Of a stretch of DNA of 64,000 bases, positions 18,138 through 29,880 are shown one piece after another (within the stretch, counting starts at the first letter, position 1; every line of letters starts with the position of its first letter). The translations under genes and the position numbers were made by a program. Origin of the DNA: Stratiolaelaps scimitus (Eukaryota; Arthropoda; Arachnida; Mesostigmata; Laelapidae); NCBI GenBank assembly GCA_019614645.1, contig JABWDB010000019.1, forward strand, positions 2,960,501 through 3,024,500, in the 5' to 3' direction. The notes beneath the pieces are model-generated. The model made no database searches. It was given only the letters and a program-made list of their open reading frames with translations, and was not told where the DNA came from.

Positions 18138-19970
18138 TATAGATAGCCTGTCACTCTTCGACTTGATAGTGCTGCATGAAAATCTGTTTAATTCATAATT
18201 TAAAGCGCCGTCATATACAGAAGGACATCAAGACAATAGGGTTCGTAGTTGAACCTCGTAATGAGACTGTTCCAACGACGACACAGATTTTTCTGGGGGT
18301 GCCCTCTCGAACCGCGTCATCGCTCCTGCACGTCCCTGACCGTTCTTTCAATCATACTCTCTCATTTCGTAGCTACAGGTTTCGCTGTAAGAGCCCCCCA
18401 TAGGCCCCGTTGCGCTTCTTTTTTTCCATTTGTTAGAGAGGGTTTATGTTCTCAGAAATTATTCCTCGATAAATGGTATCTTCCAACAGCTGGAATGTAT
18501 GATTACTTCGTTTGTTTTTTGTTTACTCTTATACGGCATTACGTATGATTATATACTATCATTATTATCATAATATAATTTTTATTCTTATTACTTTCAC
18601 TGAACTAAAGACCACGCTATGACTCACACAGCCTGACGACAATTATACTCGAGTGGCACATCAGGAGGGGGCCATTGTCTTTCCTTGAAAATCCAATGTC
18701 CTGCATAACAGATGCATGACGCCGTTTGAACTATCGACTGGATCATAATTACCCTTATTATGTTATCCAGGCACATAATGTCTCCCGCCTTCGAACCTGA
18801 TTAGCGCGTTTTCTCTTCCTTTCCCGAGTAGTGGCGCAGTGATTGCGAATAGGGAAGAGATAGACTCTCAGCAGAGGACGGCAGAGGCGTTTTGTCATCG
18901 ACGTCAACCTTCAGCCCACTTTCTATGGAGATTGAAATGTCTCTGGTGGTGTCTCTGCGTTTAGAGGAAATGTCCTTTTTTCTCTCAAATAAACAAATAT
19001 TGGTTGCGAATAAAACACAACTCGATACAGGAAATTTTCTGAACCAACTCCTTGACGGTTGGTCGTAAATCTGTAATTTGAAACAGATGCTTTTATGTCG
19101 ATTCAGTTCGATTCGTGATCATTAACGCAGCCTGTGTAAAAACGCATATCTCATAATTGCCGCGTCTGTTTTTCAGTATATATAGTTAGAACGTCCTACA
19201 GTCACCAGATCAGCCTTTCATCTCAAATTTCAGAGCTCTGAGTTGGTCAGGTTTTGAAGAACAACAACATTGAAGACAAGAAGAAGTCTTGGCCCTTCTC
19301 GTTTACACTTACCTAAGATCGGCGTTCATACTACGCTGTTGATTACAATTATTAGCCAGTGTGTTACCTTTTTTGTGAGATTGCGCAGCCATAAATGTAA
19401 ACATAGTAATTCACTTTGCTGTCTTCTTCTTCTAAATTCGCATTAGAATCGGTCCCGGCCAACGAAGACAGCCGCAGCCCGGTCGCTGATCCGATCAACG
19501 ATGGAGGTAGCGGTCAAAAATATGTAAATGGAAGAGCGGACTCTGAAGTTGGCGATTCTGATGCTGAAGATGAAGGAAATGGACTATCACGCAATTTCCT
19601 GGTCAATTTCGAGGACATGGTAAGTACTATAAAATGCAGTCCTTCCACTGAAATCTTTACATATTAGTCTATTATTATAATTGTTTGTGTTTTTGTATTT
19701 ATATTTGGAGCTTATTTCGAGTCGAAGCAGTACTGTTTTTACAAGAATTTTGCGTACGTCTCCAATCTATGACAAAATAAACATATTCTATATCGAAAAT
19801 ACGAAGTGAGAAGATATAAGAAGATAAATAGAATAATTCATGTTATCATATGATTAAATGTTTTTTCTACAATTTCATTATTCTCAAGCATTTAATTTAT
19901 CATTTGTAGTAAGCTTCGTCTCACAAACATGACGTCCCGAACTCAATATATAGGCAATTTTTTGAACCCC
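18090..19970 (+). repeat. Duplicated gene unit, copy 2 (contains the pseudogene)
   Basis: Colinear with 13838-15950, including the GTCGAGCGGCATTTTTGCGC start, the retroposon at 18838-18970, the TATA box and exon 2. The homology ends in intron 2 near 19970, where a LINE-like fragment begins. Confidence 0.75.
19177..19619 (+). pseudogene. Undecad-family gene 2, start-less pseudogene
   Basis: The TATA box (19177-19185) and 5' UTR of gene 1 are conserved. At the position of the gene 1 ATG (near 19277) the sequence reads AAG, and the rest of the signal-peptide exon plus part of intron 1 (about 130 bp relative to gene 1) is deleted. Exon 2, 19447-19619, is still open over 173 nt with an intact CATTAG acceptor and a GTAAGT donor, and is again acidic (contains EVGDSDAEDEGNG). 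No exon 3 or 4 follows; the unit is interrupted near 19970. This is therefore a recently broken copy whose exon 2 reading frame has not yet decayed. Confidence 0.65.
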
Positions 19971-20352
19971 GGGCGTAAATTTCTCGTAAAAACACGAATT
20001 TAAGCGATAATAAAACCAAAATGACACAACACCCTCCTCCGTGTGACAAGAAGCATCGCAGTGTCGTCCCTCAATATGTAGCGGTTTCATAAGCTTCTCT
20101 ATCTCTTTGTGGTGGCCCTTCGTAAGCCCCTCCCTCCGGGGGTCTCGGAGGCCCGCTCCACCGTTATCTAGACCGGCTTCCCCCGTGCATTCCCGCTCAG
20201 GTGTGCTCAAGCAGCCTGCACCTCTTGGGTAGATTGGCCGGCCTGTCACAGGGGCCTCCTCCTCCAACAGTCTTACCCCGTGCATTCCCGCTACGGGCCG
20301 GGGATTAGGTGACCGAGCATCCCCGGGCAGGACCCCAACAAGGAAGCCAAAG
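19968..20352 (-). pseudogene. Possible LINE 3' region fragment
   Basis: The minus strand has GC-rich text including CCGGAGGGAGGGGC and two tracts with GGGAATGCACGGG. This differs sharply from the AT-rich surroundings and resembles R1-clade 3' regions. No protein domain is identifiable. Confidence 0.3.
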
Positions 20353-20624
20353 TAGTCATAGGAGACTAAGGCACCCGGCTATACAACACTAGCCGAAGCA
20401 GTGCGTACTGCTTCGGCTAGTGTTGTACCTTCTCTAGAGATCGAAGTAATGCCAAGCGTGCCGCCTTTAGGGAAGAGATAGACTCTCAGCAGAGTATGGT
20501 TTTAGCAGGCAAAGGCGTTTTGTCATCCACGTCAACCCTGCACTCGATCGGCCCACTATCACGGAGATTAGAATGTGTCTGGTGGTGTCCGCGAGTTTGA
20601 CGAAAATTTCCTCCTCTCACAAAG
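20353..20624 (+). mobile_element. Dispersed poly(A) retroposon, near-complete copy with internal hairpin
   Basis: Begins with CTAAGGCACCCGGCTATACA and ends with GAAAATTTCCTCCTCTCACA, colinear with the reverse complement of 26713-26962. Compared with that copy it carries an extra inverted duplication at 20382-20427. Confidence 0.6.
20382..20427. repeat. Perfect 21-bp hairpin
   Basis: TACAACACTAGCCGAAGCAGT is followed by GCGT and then its exact reverse complement. The related retroposon copies at 26.7 and 43.7 kb have only one arm. Confidence 0.9.
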
Positions 20625-21827
20625 AGAAGGAGTAGTCGTAGCGTTTCCAAGCAGCGGTGCGACACGACAAATGCCGCACAGGCAGGACGTCAGGCCACGA
20701 ATTCAGACCTCAGAAAATTTGCACGAAGCACGACAGTATAGATGACGTTCTATACCTCTGTCACAATTTCGACAGTTTATTAAACTAATGGATATGTGAC
20801 AAAGAAAGAGAAAAGACGCATAAAGCACCCGTATAGGTACGAATGTTCTTTCGTGTCTTACTAAATTTGCTATTTCAACTGGAATATGACTGAAGGAGGC
20901 AGTTGACCGGCTAGATATGAATCACAAGCTTGAGCTCCGTATTGAAAGTACCCGCCAAGTACCACCGGTGGGGGAGAGGTTTGAGCCATTGCAAAACAAA
21001 GTACAGAGTCTAAGTTTTTCTTACACCGCTTAGATAAAACTATCTGGGAATCGTTGCGGAGTCTAATTGAAATGCATAGCCAGAGAAGTTCTAGCAATAT
21101 AAGGCTGAAAACACGACGCCTATTTGGTTAAAGAAGTTTGGTTGAAATTGCACAATGTACATTCTAATAGAAATGTTTTTCACAAAGTTTGCCCACCTTT
21201 TATTTTTCAATATAACCTTGTTTATAATAAAGATTTTGTCCACATGCTAAAACGTGAGGAAAAAGACGTTCTGTAGAGCTCATACGAACTTTATTTTGCT
21301 GTTTGCATAAACAAAAAATATTTGATTTCAGGCTGTTGCCTTGTACGCTGGCCTCGATGCGTGGTCGATCTCTCTGTTAAGACGCATTTCTGAAACGAGG
21401 AGTACTTTACCAGTGTTATCTATTCGAGACATCTTTTACATTATATCCAATTTTACATGAATTAGATATCATGTTGTTGTATACTATGAACATGCTGTCT
21501 CTGTTGTTAAAGGGGCATGAATGAGCTCTTATACGAGCAATTGAGTTGGAGCAAATCTCAGCACATGCTCTATATAACAAAATAGTGGCTCTCGTTTTAG
21601 CCTAAACACAGTGTTTCCATTTGTATATTCGCTTGGATTTCTCCTAATTCACTTCTAATAAGTTTCCAGCTGGGTTTATTAGCTATTGATCTGACAATTT
21701 CGTGATGTACAGGCCGCTTGTCTGAACGCACTGTCTGCCTTGGGTACCAGACTTGGGCATCTTAACCTCAGCGATATCTCTCTAGAGTATAGAGGGGCTT
21801 CTGTATCTCATCGTCTGCCTATAGTGA

Positions 21828-21882
21828 AACCAAGACAAATATCGCTTTGTAACTTTTTTACAAAGCGATATTTGTCTTGGTT
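21828..21882. repeat. Perfect 25-bp hairpin unique to one unit
   Basis: The arm at 21828-21852 is exactly complementary to 21858-21882 across a 5-base loop. Units at 32580 and 45715 have only the left arm, followed directly by CTTAGGGATTG or CTGAGGGATTG. Confidence 0.95.
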
Positions 21883-22587
21883 TTGTAACTTAGGGATTGT
21901 AAGTGACCAAGGAGGTGAATGGCATCTATCACTACGCTGCGATCGCCATTGATTCCCTATGGACAAAGTTGCTGTAGAATCACTCTACTTCGTCATTAGG
22001 TCGGAGCCAACTTAATTGCTGCTTTGGAAAGTTGATAAAAGCTGTTGTTCACCTTTACATGCTTGATTAGTCGTCGTTGATAAGTGAAAACGTATTAGAG
22101 AGTTCTTGAGAGTGAAGTAAGACTTGATGTATATAGGCGGATGGGGAGCAATTTGTAGAAATTCGGGGTTTTTATGCGTTGCTCTGCAAGTGACTTCACA
22201 TGTTATGTTAGTCCATCTAAGCAAATACAAACCTTTGTGCCAGCTATTTTGTAGGGATGAGTCGTCTTTAGAGTCGTAATACACTCGTGACTGAAAAACA
22301 AATAAGCATTAAGGTTCTCACAGCATGCATATATATATGTATATATATATATGTTACAATAATTCCCAGCACCCACGTTATATTGCGAGATTTTTAACAC
22401 TCCCTGGCAAAAAGAGCTTACTGTACGAATTCGATTACACATGAAGCCGTATATTGAATCATCTTAACTCGGTTCGATTTGATTGAATAAGTTGCCGCAT
22501 TTCTCAATACGAATTCAGCATATGTAGTGCATATTCTAGAAGAACTCCTGCACGTATTTCAGCTACGAAATAAATGCTTGCACTTGC

Positions 22588-25497
22588 TCAATCATGATAT
22601 TTAATGCTGATTTCTTTGCCTAGTCTAATTGCAACAATGTACCTTGTTGTCTAAATTGTTGTTAAACGGCATCTTCTCTCTCATATCAACAAGAAAGTTT
22701 ATATATGTCATTTGTTTTATTATTTTATTTCTAGGTTAGAAAAAGAGGTTTCTAGAACCTGTAATAAATGACGGTGTACTTACTCAAACCAATGACATAG
22801 AGGATAATTTCCGCTAAGACCCCCTAAATCGAAACAAAGTTTCTATTAATTAAACTGTTAAAAGTCGGGGCCACTTTTAGCCAAAGAAACATTTCTTAGC
22901 GCCCTTAGGAGGTTCCCATGTTCGCTTCAGTGTTATAACTAATTATAGTAAGTGAACTAAAGTGATACCTTGATGCAGACACAATGAGTTCACCAAATTA
23001 CTAATTATATCCCTCTAGCTTCATATAACTAAATCTATTTTAGTTAAAAGGGAAGTATTGTATTTTAATAATGTGATAAAATATATTTTTAATCAAGGGA
23101 TAAACAAAGCATTTGTCTTAAGGCAACAACAGAGAAGGTGGCCTTGGCCTGCCAGTCATTCTAAGGTGCCGGGGCTTGCGGAGCACAAACCACTACCTGT
23201 GAACCAGAAGCGCCGCAGTGGCTCCGCAAAGGCAAATAGGAACATAAATGCCGGTTTTAGTTGGTCCCATGGAACATCCACACGAAGTGAAAAGTGTAGC
23301 TGTGTAAACAGCAGAGCTTAAAGTTGAACGAGATGAGTCTCAACAGCCCTGGCAAAATGGAGGTACGGTGTTATCTGGTTCAAATAGGCTATCTAAGATC
23401 CCAGCAAAATCGAACGAGTCGTCTGTGAAGGAACTGATGGATCTAGAAACGTCGTCAGCGACTGTGAGTGAGAGAGAATTGGGCCACAGACTTTAATCTG
23501 CGGACGCTCTAATACTTTGAGCAGAAAACGCGCCCTCGGATAAATTTCTTATTCATCTAGTGCTTTTCAAGTCACAATTAAGAGATATCAGCATGTAAAT
23601 CATGTGAATATTTCACATCATTAAGAAGCTAGTCTATGTCAAATGATTGGTGTTTAAGCAAACATATGTGGTGGTCATACGGGCGGACAGTGACGACTTT
23701 GTTCGACGATTGGCAAAATTCACTAAAATAGAATCGAATAAATATTGTATTGTGATTGGGTAATATATATTGTATGCGATTTGGTTGAACACTAAATGGC
23801 CGATATTATTATACATATATTCTATATAGTTGGTATATGATGGTTGTGTACATAGAATGATCAAGCGGTATGAATGAATGTCCATAGTAAAGCCTGAACT
23901 CTCCCCGGTTCGAACGCGAGTCTCTTGACTCGGGTTTAATTACAGGCTAAAGTGCCTGTTTGCCTAAGCATATTCACTGCTAGTCCATGGGTTACGTCTA
24001 ACATCGTGTTTGTTGTGCCTCGCTTTGTAGAGTATGGGGTAGACGTTCAACTTCTCCACCTCACCGTGTCCAAGTCGAATCGAACTCCTGTATAATCTAC
24101 GCGCAAGGCGGAAAGGTGGCACATCCGTGTCATACAACACTCCACCAGACGAGGCATGGTCAATTCCATGGCAGACATATATGGAATTGTAGTTAATGGA
24201 GTACACTTATGGAACATGCTGTTGTCGTACTGGTCGATGCGTAGTGTGATGTGAGATCAAGTTATCAATCAAGTCTTGGTCGAATGTTATAAGACGACTT
24301 ATCAATATAATATGCCCAGAAGAAAATTCTAGTTAGCGTTTAGCAGTGACGCGGGGGAAAATATAGGCGGACAAGAATACAGGTACGTGCCTGAATATTC
24401 TCACAGCGGACTGTCCGATGTAGGGTCTGTGTTTGTATTGTGTATGTTCCCATGTTTTATAACGCTAGGGTTGTAGCCCGTATATTCGTAACTTGTCGAA
24501 CCATGACCATGAGCTGTACGAATATTTTGACCAAATTACATTCACATCCGAATAATAAGTCTCTCATTTCTCGGCGAATTTCACTGTTTAACTAGTACCG
24601 CAAACATAGAGGGCCTTTTCTTCATCGCAACTCACAAGTGCAATCAAAGACACATAGCATATTTTGCATTATACAACACATCTTCTAAGAATCAATTGAT
24701 GCTGAAATGGTGATGCCTGGGGGACAGCCAGCTATTCGTGATCGTGTCGACCCTTGTCACCGTGTTCATTAGCCTTATTAGTTTGACACTTAGTCATAGT
24801 TTATGGACAAATAGCATCGCTATTTAGTCTTCCTGAAGGACCAAAACAGAGAATATTAACAGTAGATAGTTGCGCAACAAAAACGGATGGTTATTTCAGA
24901 GAGTGATACGCCATTTACATGCGACAGAACTTAAGAGCCGGCGCCGTATAACTTCTTGCCACTATGGGTCATTGTACTTTTAGAAACATAACGACATAGG
25001 ACTTACAATAACGAAGAAATCTCCAAGAGATGCTACTTACACCAATGTTCGGAACAGCGCCCATCAAGTTATCCACAAGCCCCTTGACTCCGTCTAGTAA
25101 GTCCGGCACAACGTCCGTTAGGTTCTTCAGAGGTCCCAGGAGTCCGTCTGTTCCATTCGTCGAACCTCCCGTGATTGCGCCCGTTACGTTTTTCACAGCT
25201 CCCGTGATTCCGCTGATTAAGTTCGTCCCAGCTCCCAGAAGGCCATCTGTATATAAATAGAGAATATGCAATGAAATTAAACTCGAAACTTGACATCACA
25301 CCACTTTCTCAAGACATTTAAGCTTTATACAAAGACGGAATGACAACTGCCTGAAAATACCAATTAGATCGGGAGAAAATAAATCGGCTCCGTTCAGGGG
25401 TTGATTAAACCAACTTAAAAAAACCGTTGAAATGTATGCACTTACGATTTCCGATGATACACGCCCAGCAGACGAAAACAATGATAAGATGCTTCAT
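22588..25497 (-). CDS. Undecad-family secreted protein gene A (four exons)
   Basis: Proposed exons on the minus strand: 25497-25446, 25246-25041, 22823-22784 and 22619-22588; total 330 nt, 109 codons plus stop. The phases are 1, 0, 1 as in gene 1. Exon 1 encodes the signal peptide MKHLIIVFVCWACIIGN with a perfect GTAAGT donor. Exon 2 (acceptor TATACAG) consists of six consecutive 11-residue modules such as GITGAVKNVTG and GLLGPLKNLTD, with hydrophobic residues spaced for an amphipathic helix, and N-x-T sites in several modules. Exon 3 encodes GVLAEIILYVIGL. Exon 4 encodes KEISIKYHD and stops. There is no cysteine after the signal peptide. Undecad repeats of this kind in apolipoproteins, synucleins and LEA proteins form lipid-binding helices; that function is inferred here, not shown. 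A second GTAAGT at 25006 would break phase. Confidence 0.6.
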
Positions 25498-25641
25498 GTT
25501 AGTGGATAACAAAACGGCGTTCACGTTCTCGTTGGCAAACTGTGCTCTGGTATTGTAGAATGGAGCGGTATCACAGCGTATCTGAGCTTGACGGGAAACT
25601 CGGAGCAAATGTGGTAGATTTAGCGTTGTCGACTATTCAAG

Positions 25642-25651
25642 TTTAAATATA
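25642..25651 (-). promoter_or_regulatory. Candidate TATA box of gene A
   Basis: Minus-strand TATATTTAAA lies about 145 bp upstream of the gene A ATG. Gene B has TTTATTTAAA at the same place (35905-35914). Confidence 0.4.
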
Positions 25652-26189
25652 TCAGTCCCACCAGAATGAAATAATGACGTTTGGATGAGATGCGAGATGG
25701 TGGAGCATATGAAGAAGGCGAACGACACGCCCATTTTGTCGATCCCATTTTGACACAGACAGTCGCAAACTAGTCAACCCTCTGATTGGATGCTGCCAGC
25801 TGTTCCTCTGTTCTTATTTTATTCTATGTATAGGCTGATTGCTTTCCTCATATAGGTGTCAGCCCGACGCAATTCACTCTGTGGGTAAAACCCATGACCA
25901 AGTTCTAGGGCATAGTTACTCGAGCTCGATATTCGTAATAGGCTGTAGAGACTGAGATATGTTCGACCTCTGCTATTATGGACAGACTCAGCATCCCGGG
26001 ATGAGCACAATTCGTTTCCTACCTAATTGGACGAACGTGGAGAATGGTCGACACAATCCTCGGTGTGACAAACAAGTGATCGAGGTAGGGTGATTTCATA
26101 ATAATTCAAGTTCAGTTCTTTGTTACGGTCATTTTCTAATAAAGTATTCGTAGATCACATTATTTTATTTATTATGTCATTCTTTACCT

Positions 26190-27090
26190 TGCCGACTATA
26201 TTTCGTGATCTCCTTGATAGTGAGCAACGCGGTTATATCAAAAGCAGATCTGCAGAGGCCCAGCTGATTGACATGATTCATGGTTGGGCTCTTTTTTAAA
26301 ATGAAAACGTTGGCTTTAATTGCGTTTCCTTTAATGTTTCTAAAGCATCAGCTCCCTCATAGTAATACCTAAAAGGTTAAGAGCTGGGGCCTGTCACATA
26401 GGGGAAAAGCTGAGGGTCAGCTCGAAAAACAATCATTAAGCATCAGCTGGACCTTCTAATCACTAAACTTCTGTTTCTTAAAGTAGACCCCAAAACAGCA
26501 CTAACTGGATCCGAAGTTATCTCACTGACTGAAAATCCTGCGTAAAGGTAAACAACACAATCACCACGGTCGATTGATGCCCACTCGAAATGCCCCGAGG
26601 TTCATGCGTCGGCCCTCTATTGTTCTATAGCTATGTGTTACACCGCAAAAAAATTGTTCAATTTCAGTTTTTCAATTTTTCAGTTTGTCAGGCGTCAAGC
26701 ATAAGCTCTATGATTTTTTTTGGAGGAGGAAATTTTCTTCAAACGCACGAACACCACCAGAGACATTGCAATCTCAATAGAAGTGGGCCTATCCAGTGCA
26801 GGATTCGAGCGGATAACAAAGCGTCCCTACTTGCTAAAACCATCCTCTGCTCAGAGTCTATCTCTGTCTTAGAGTCGGCACGGTTGGCGTTACGTCGATT
26901 TCTAGGGAAGGTTTGTAACTTCTCCGGCTAGTGTTCTACAGCCGGATGCCTTAGTCTTCTAGGATAAGTTCTATGTCGATGATTTGAAACTGTACCATTG
27001 TCCTTCAATTAATCATCGACTCCGTTGAACAGACCTTTACTATAAAGGGCACGTTAATCTCCATTCGGAAATGCACTGTCTTGTGTACTA
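26190..27090 (+). pseudogene. LINE reverse transcriptase relic, copy 1
   Basis: Broken plus-strand frames carry RT landmarks in order: KSRSAEAQLIDMIHG near 26245, a degraded DVSKAF-like region near 26300, PRGSCVGPLLF near 26595 and YVDDLKLY at 26970-26993. The best-preserved relative is at 48.6-52.0 kb. A 250-bp retroposon sits just before the YVDD motif. Many stops; clearly dead. The clade is uncertain (Jockey or I-like by the FYADDFKLY form). Confidence 0.6.
26713..26962 (-). mobile_element. Dispersed poly(A) retroposon, reference copy with target duplication
   Basis: Inserted in the RT relic between ATAAGCTCTATG and ATAAGTTCTATG, an apparent 12-bp duplication; the RT relic at 51745 is uninterrupted here. 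On the minus strand it starts CCTAGAAGACTAAGGCATCC and ends GAAAATTTCCTCC followed by eight A, so it is a retroposon with a poly(A) tail. No protein is encoded. Other copies: 14640, 18838, 20353, 43700 and partial copies at 6450, 29975 and 31285. Confidence 0.65.
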
Positions 27091-27619
27091 GTAATTACAA
27101 AAACGAATAAACAAATCAGTTCCACCAGCATGAGATAATGACGCTCAGCTGAGATGCGAGATGGTGAGTGACACGCCAATTTTGTCGATCCCATTTTGAC
27201 GCAAGCAGTCGCAAACTAGTCAAACCTCTGATTGGCTGCTGTCAGCTCTTTCTCTGTTCTTATTTTATTCTATGTATAGGCTGATTGCTTTCCTCATATA
27301 GGTGTCAGCCTGACGCAATTCACTCTGTGGTTAAAACCCATGACCAAGTTCTAGATCATAGTTACTCGAGCTCGATATCCGTAATAGGCTGTAGAGACAG
27401 AAACATGTTCGATCTCGGTTATTGTGGGTGAACTCAACACCCTATGATGTGAATAATTCGTTTCCTACCTAATTGGACGAAGGACATAGAGAAGGCTCAC
27501 CACATCCCTCGGTGTGGCAAACAAGTGATCGAGGTGGGGTGATTTCATAATAAGTCAAGTTCAGTTCTTTGTTACGGTCATTTTCTAATAAAGCATGTGT
27601 GACATTGGTGGATCACATT

Positions 27620-28690
27620 ATATAGTATAAATGACGTTCTATACCTCTGTCACAATTTCGACAGGTAACTAGACCTATGGATACGTGAAGACGTCTGAAA
27701 GAAAAAAGACGCATAAAGCACCAGAATAGGTACGAATGTTCTTTCGTGTCTTACTAAATTTGCTATTTCGACTGGAATATGACTAAGGGGGAAAGTTGAG
27801 TGGATTGATATGAATCACAAGATTGAACTCCGTATTTCCACCTCCCGCCAAGTACCACCGGTGCGGGAGAGGTTTGAGCCAATGCAAATCAAAGTACAGA
27901 GTCTAAGTTTTTCGCATCCTGAAAACAGCGACGTTATCTTACACCGCTCAGATAAAACTATCTGGGAATCGTTGCGGAGTCTAATTGAAGTGCATGGCCA
28001 GAGAAGTTCTAGCTATATAAGGTAAGAACATGATGGCTATTTGGTTCAAGAAGTTCAGCTGAAATTGCACAATGTACATTCTAACAGAAATGTTTTTCAC
28101 AAGGTGTGCCCCTCTTTTAGTTTCCAATATAACCTTGTTTATAGTAAATAGTTTGTCCACATGTTGAAACATAAGGAAAAAGACGTTCTGTAGAGCTCAT
28201 ACGAACTTTATTTTGCTGTTTGCATAAACAAAAAATATTTGATTTCAGGCTGTTGCCTTGTACGCTGGCCTCGATGCGTGGTCGATCTCACTGTTAAGAC
28301 GCATTTCTGAAACGAGGAGTACTTTACCAGTGTTATCTATTCGAGACATCTTTTACATTTTATCCAATTGTACATGAATTAGATATCGTGTTGTTGTATA
28401 CTATGAACATGCTGTCTCTGTTGTTAAAGGGGCATGATTGAGCTCTTATACGAGTAATTGAGTTGGAGCAAACCTGAGCACATGCTCTATATAACAACAT
28501 AGTGGTTCTCGTTTTAGACTAAACACATTGTTTCCATTTGTAAATTCGCTTGGATTCTCCTAATTCACTTCAATAAATTTCCAGCTGGGTTTATTAGCCA
28601 TTGATCTGACAACTTCGTGATGTACCGGCCGCTTGTCTGGACGCACTGTCTGCCTTTTCTACCAGACTTGGGCATCTCTGCGATATCTCT
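27620..28690. repeat. Tandem array R segment, truncated unit
   Basis: Second copy of the R segment (compare 20735, 31450, 44590). Homology to the others stops near 28690 after the ATATCTCTCTAGA block. Confidence 0.75.
27810..28025 (+). CDS. Hypothetical 71-residue frame in the R segment
   Basis: Begins MNHKIELRISTSRQVPPV and ends with a frame that runs into a good splice donor, AAG|GTAAGA, at 28021. A pyrimidine-rich acceptor TTTGATTTCAG follows at about 28240. The equivalent frames at 31644 and 44779 are shifted after about 27 codons, although their C-terminal part (SDVILHRLDKTIWESLRSLI) stays open in another frame; the copy at 20917 is deleted internally. Only this copy has the GT donor (others read GGCTGAAAA). 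It may be a decayed host exon or element. I do not recognise it. Confidence 0.25.
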   Translation: MNHKIELRISTSRQVPPVRERFEPMQIKVQSLSFSHPENSDVILHRSDKTIWESLRSLIEVHGQRSSSYIR

Positions 28691-28779
28691 CTAGAACGCT
28701 GAAAAGTGTGCTCGTATGTCAATTTTGGTGAAAACTTCAGTCACACTCTAATTACCTAATCATCTTATCTACTAAATCT

Positions 28780-29240
28780 GATCAATTTTCGACGTATATA
28801 TTAAATTCGCGTTCAGGAAACACAATCCGATCTACCACAATTGGATACACAATAGACTAACTGTTCTTCCTAGCCCTCCGTTGAATATGAATAACATTAC
28901 TCTAACATTTGGCTATGCAATGAGAATTGTTTATTAAATCATTCCACCTTAATTTTAGTTGTAAACTCCCCGAGGCTGTCCTTGAATATATATGAGAGAC
29001 ACTTATATAACATTTTTGTCCACTTCCGAAAACACTTTTGAACATTCGAAGTTTCGTAATGTGTCACTTATTCATCGTTACTTCTGCTGCCGTGACCTCT
29101 CTATGATTGCTTCTAGCATTTTCTTCTGTTCAGGTTTTTTGTTCTCCATTGTTTGGAGGTACGATGATGTCAAACGGAGCAAGGGAACGCAAATCAGGGC
29201 GGGTTCACATAAACGGCTTTTGGTGGTAAACGATTAATTG
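28780..29240 (+). repeat. Solo copy of the foldback outer block
   Basis: Contains GTCCACTTCCGAAAACACTT, the block around GATTGCTTCTAGCATTT and GGTTCACATAAACGGCTTTT, matching 2160-2430 directly and 5120-5480 inverted. Confidence 0.6.
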
Positions 29241-29479
29241 AGACTTGGTATACTTATCTTCGGCGTCTGCCAGATTATGCGTTTAATTACGTTATGATAC
29301 GTCATTAATTGTATGACTCTTCGGACAGTCAGCGGCCCAAACGAAAATCGTGTAGCCAATAATTTGCTAAGCCTATCTGCAATGAAGGTGAATGAAAGGA
29401 CCTTACGAACATAACCTATGGGGTCATACCTTACGACATTATGCGATCAGTCGCAACAAAATTGTTATGTCGAAGACAC

Positions 29480-29880
29480 AGTCCCCAGATAAGTCTTTCA
29501 CACTCAGAGTTTCGCATGAGAGGCAATAGACAAACGCAGTATCAATGACGGGATCGGGGCTACTCGTCAACGGAAGACTTTTTCGAGTTGTCACGAAAGT
29601 GCTTTAGGTACTGACATTAACGTGTATGAATGAAACATACTTATAATTGTTAGCTGGTCTAGCCTTAGGCCGGCGGCGTCACCGCCGAACAAGATCGATA
29701 TCTTTCAATTGTTAGACCCTAATAAATAATGATAACAAACTATGACCTCGCCAATGCTTAACGGATGCAACAATCCACTAAATAAAGGGTCATGGATAGA
29801 ACAGGTAGTGCACAGTCTGACGTCGTCTACTCGAGTGTGCGAAACTAACCTCAATTGTACGATCTTGGCATCCAAGGAGA
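29480..29880 (+). repeat. Dispersed repeat Z, partial copy 2
   Basis: CACACTCAGAGTTTCGCATG, the AATTGTTAGCTGGT tract and AGGGTCATGGATAGAACAGG match the Z copies at 59590-59830 and 62600-62760. Here the Z sequence is uninterrupted where the 59-63 kb copy holds a CR1-like element. Confidence 0.6.

Larger units (their letters stand above)
20735..27610. repeat. Tandem array unit 1 (complete, carries gene A)
   Basis: The unit starts with the R segment (GACGTTCTATACCTCTGTCA), continues through a middle part, exons 4 to 1 of gene A on the minus strand, its upstream region, an RT relic and a second copy of the gene's upstream region. The same order is found in 31450-44590 once the BEL element is removed. 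It has about 250 bp (23302-23553) that unit 2 lacks. Confidence 0.75.

Noticed and set aside
22012..22284. Candidate terminal exon of gene A ending FHLSTTTNQACKGEQQLL
   Set aside because: The frame is open in copies at 32.7 and 45.9 kb, but the 32-nt exon at 22588-22619 fits phase, length and a conserved stop better.
23885..23935. GGTTCGAACGC tRNA B-box-like motif
   Set aside because: No A box or cloverleaf could be found, and the segment is absent from the paralogous unit.
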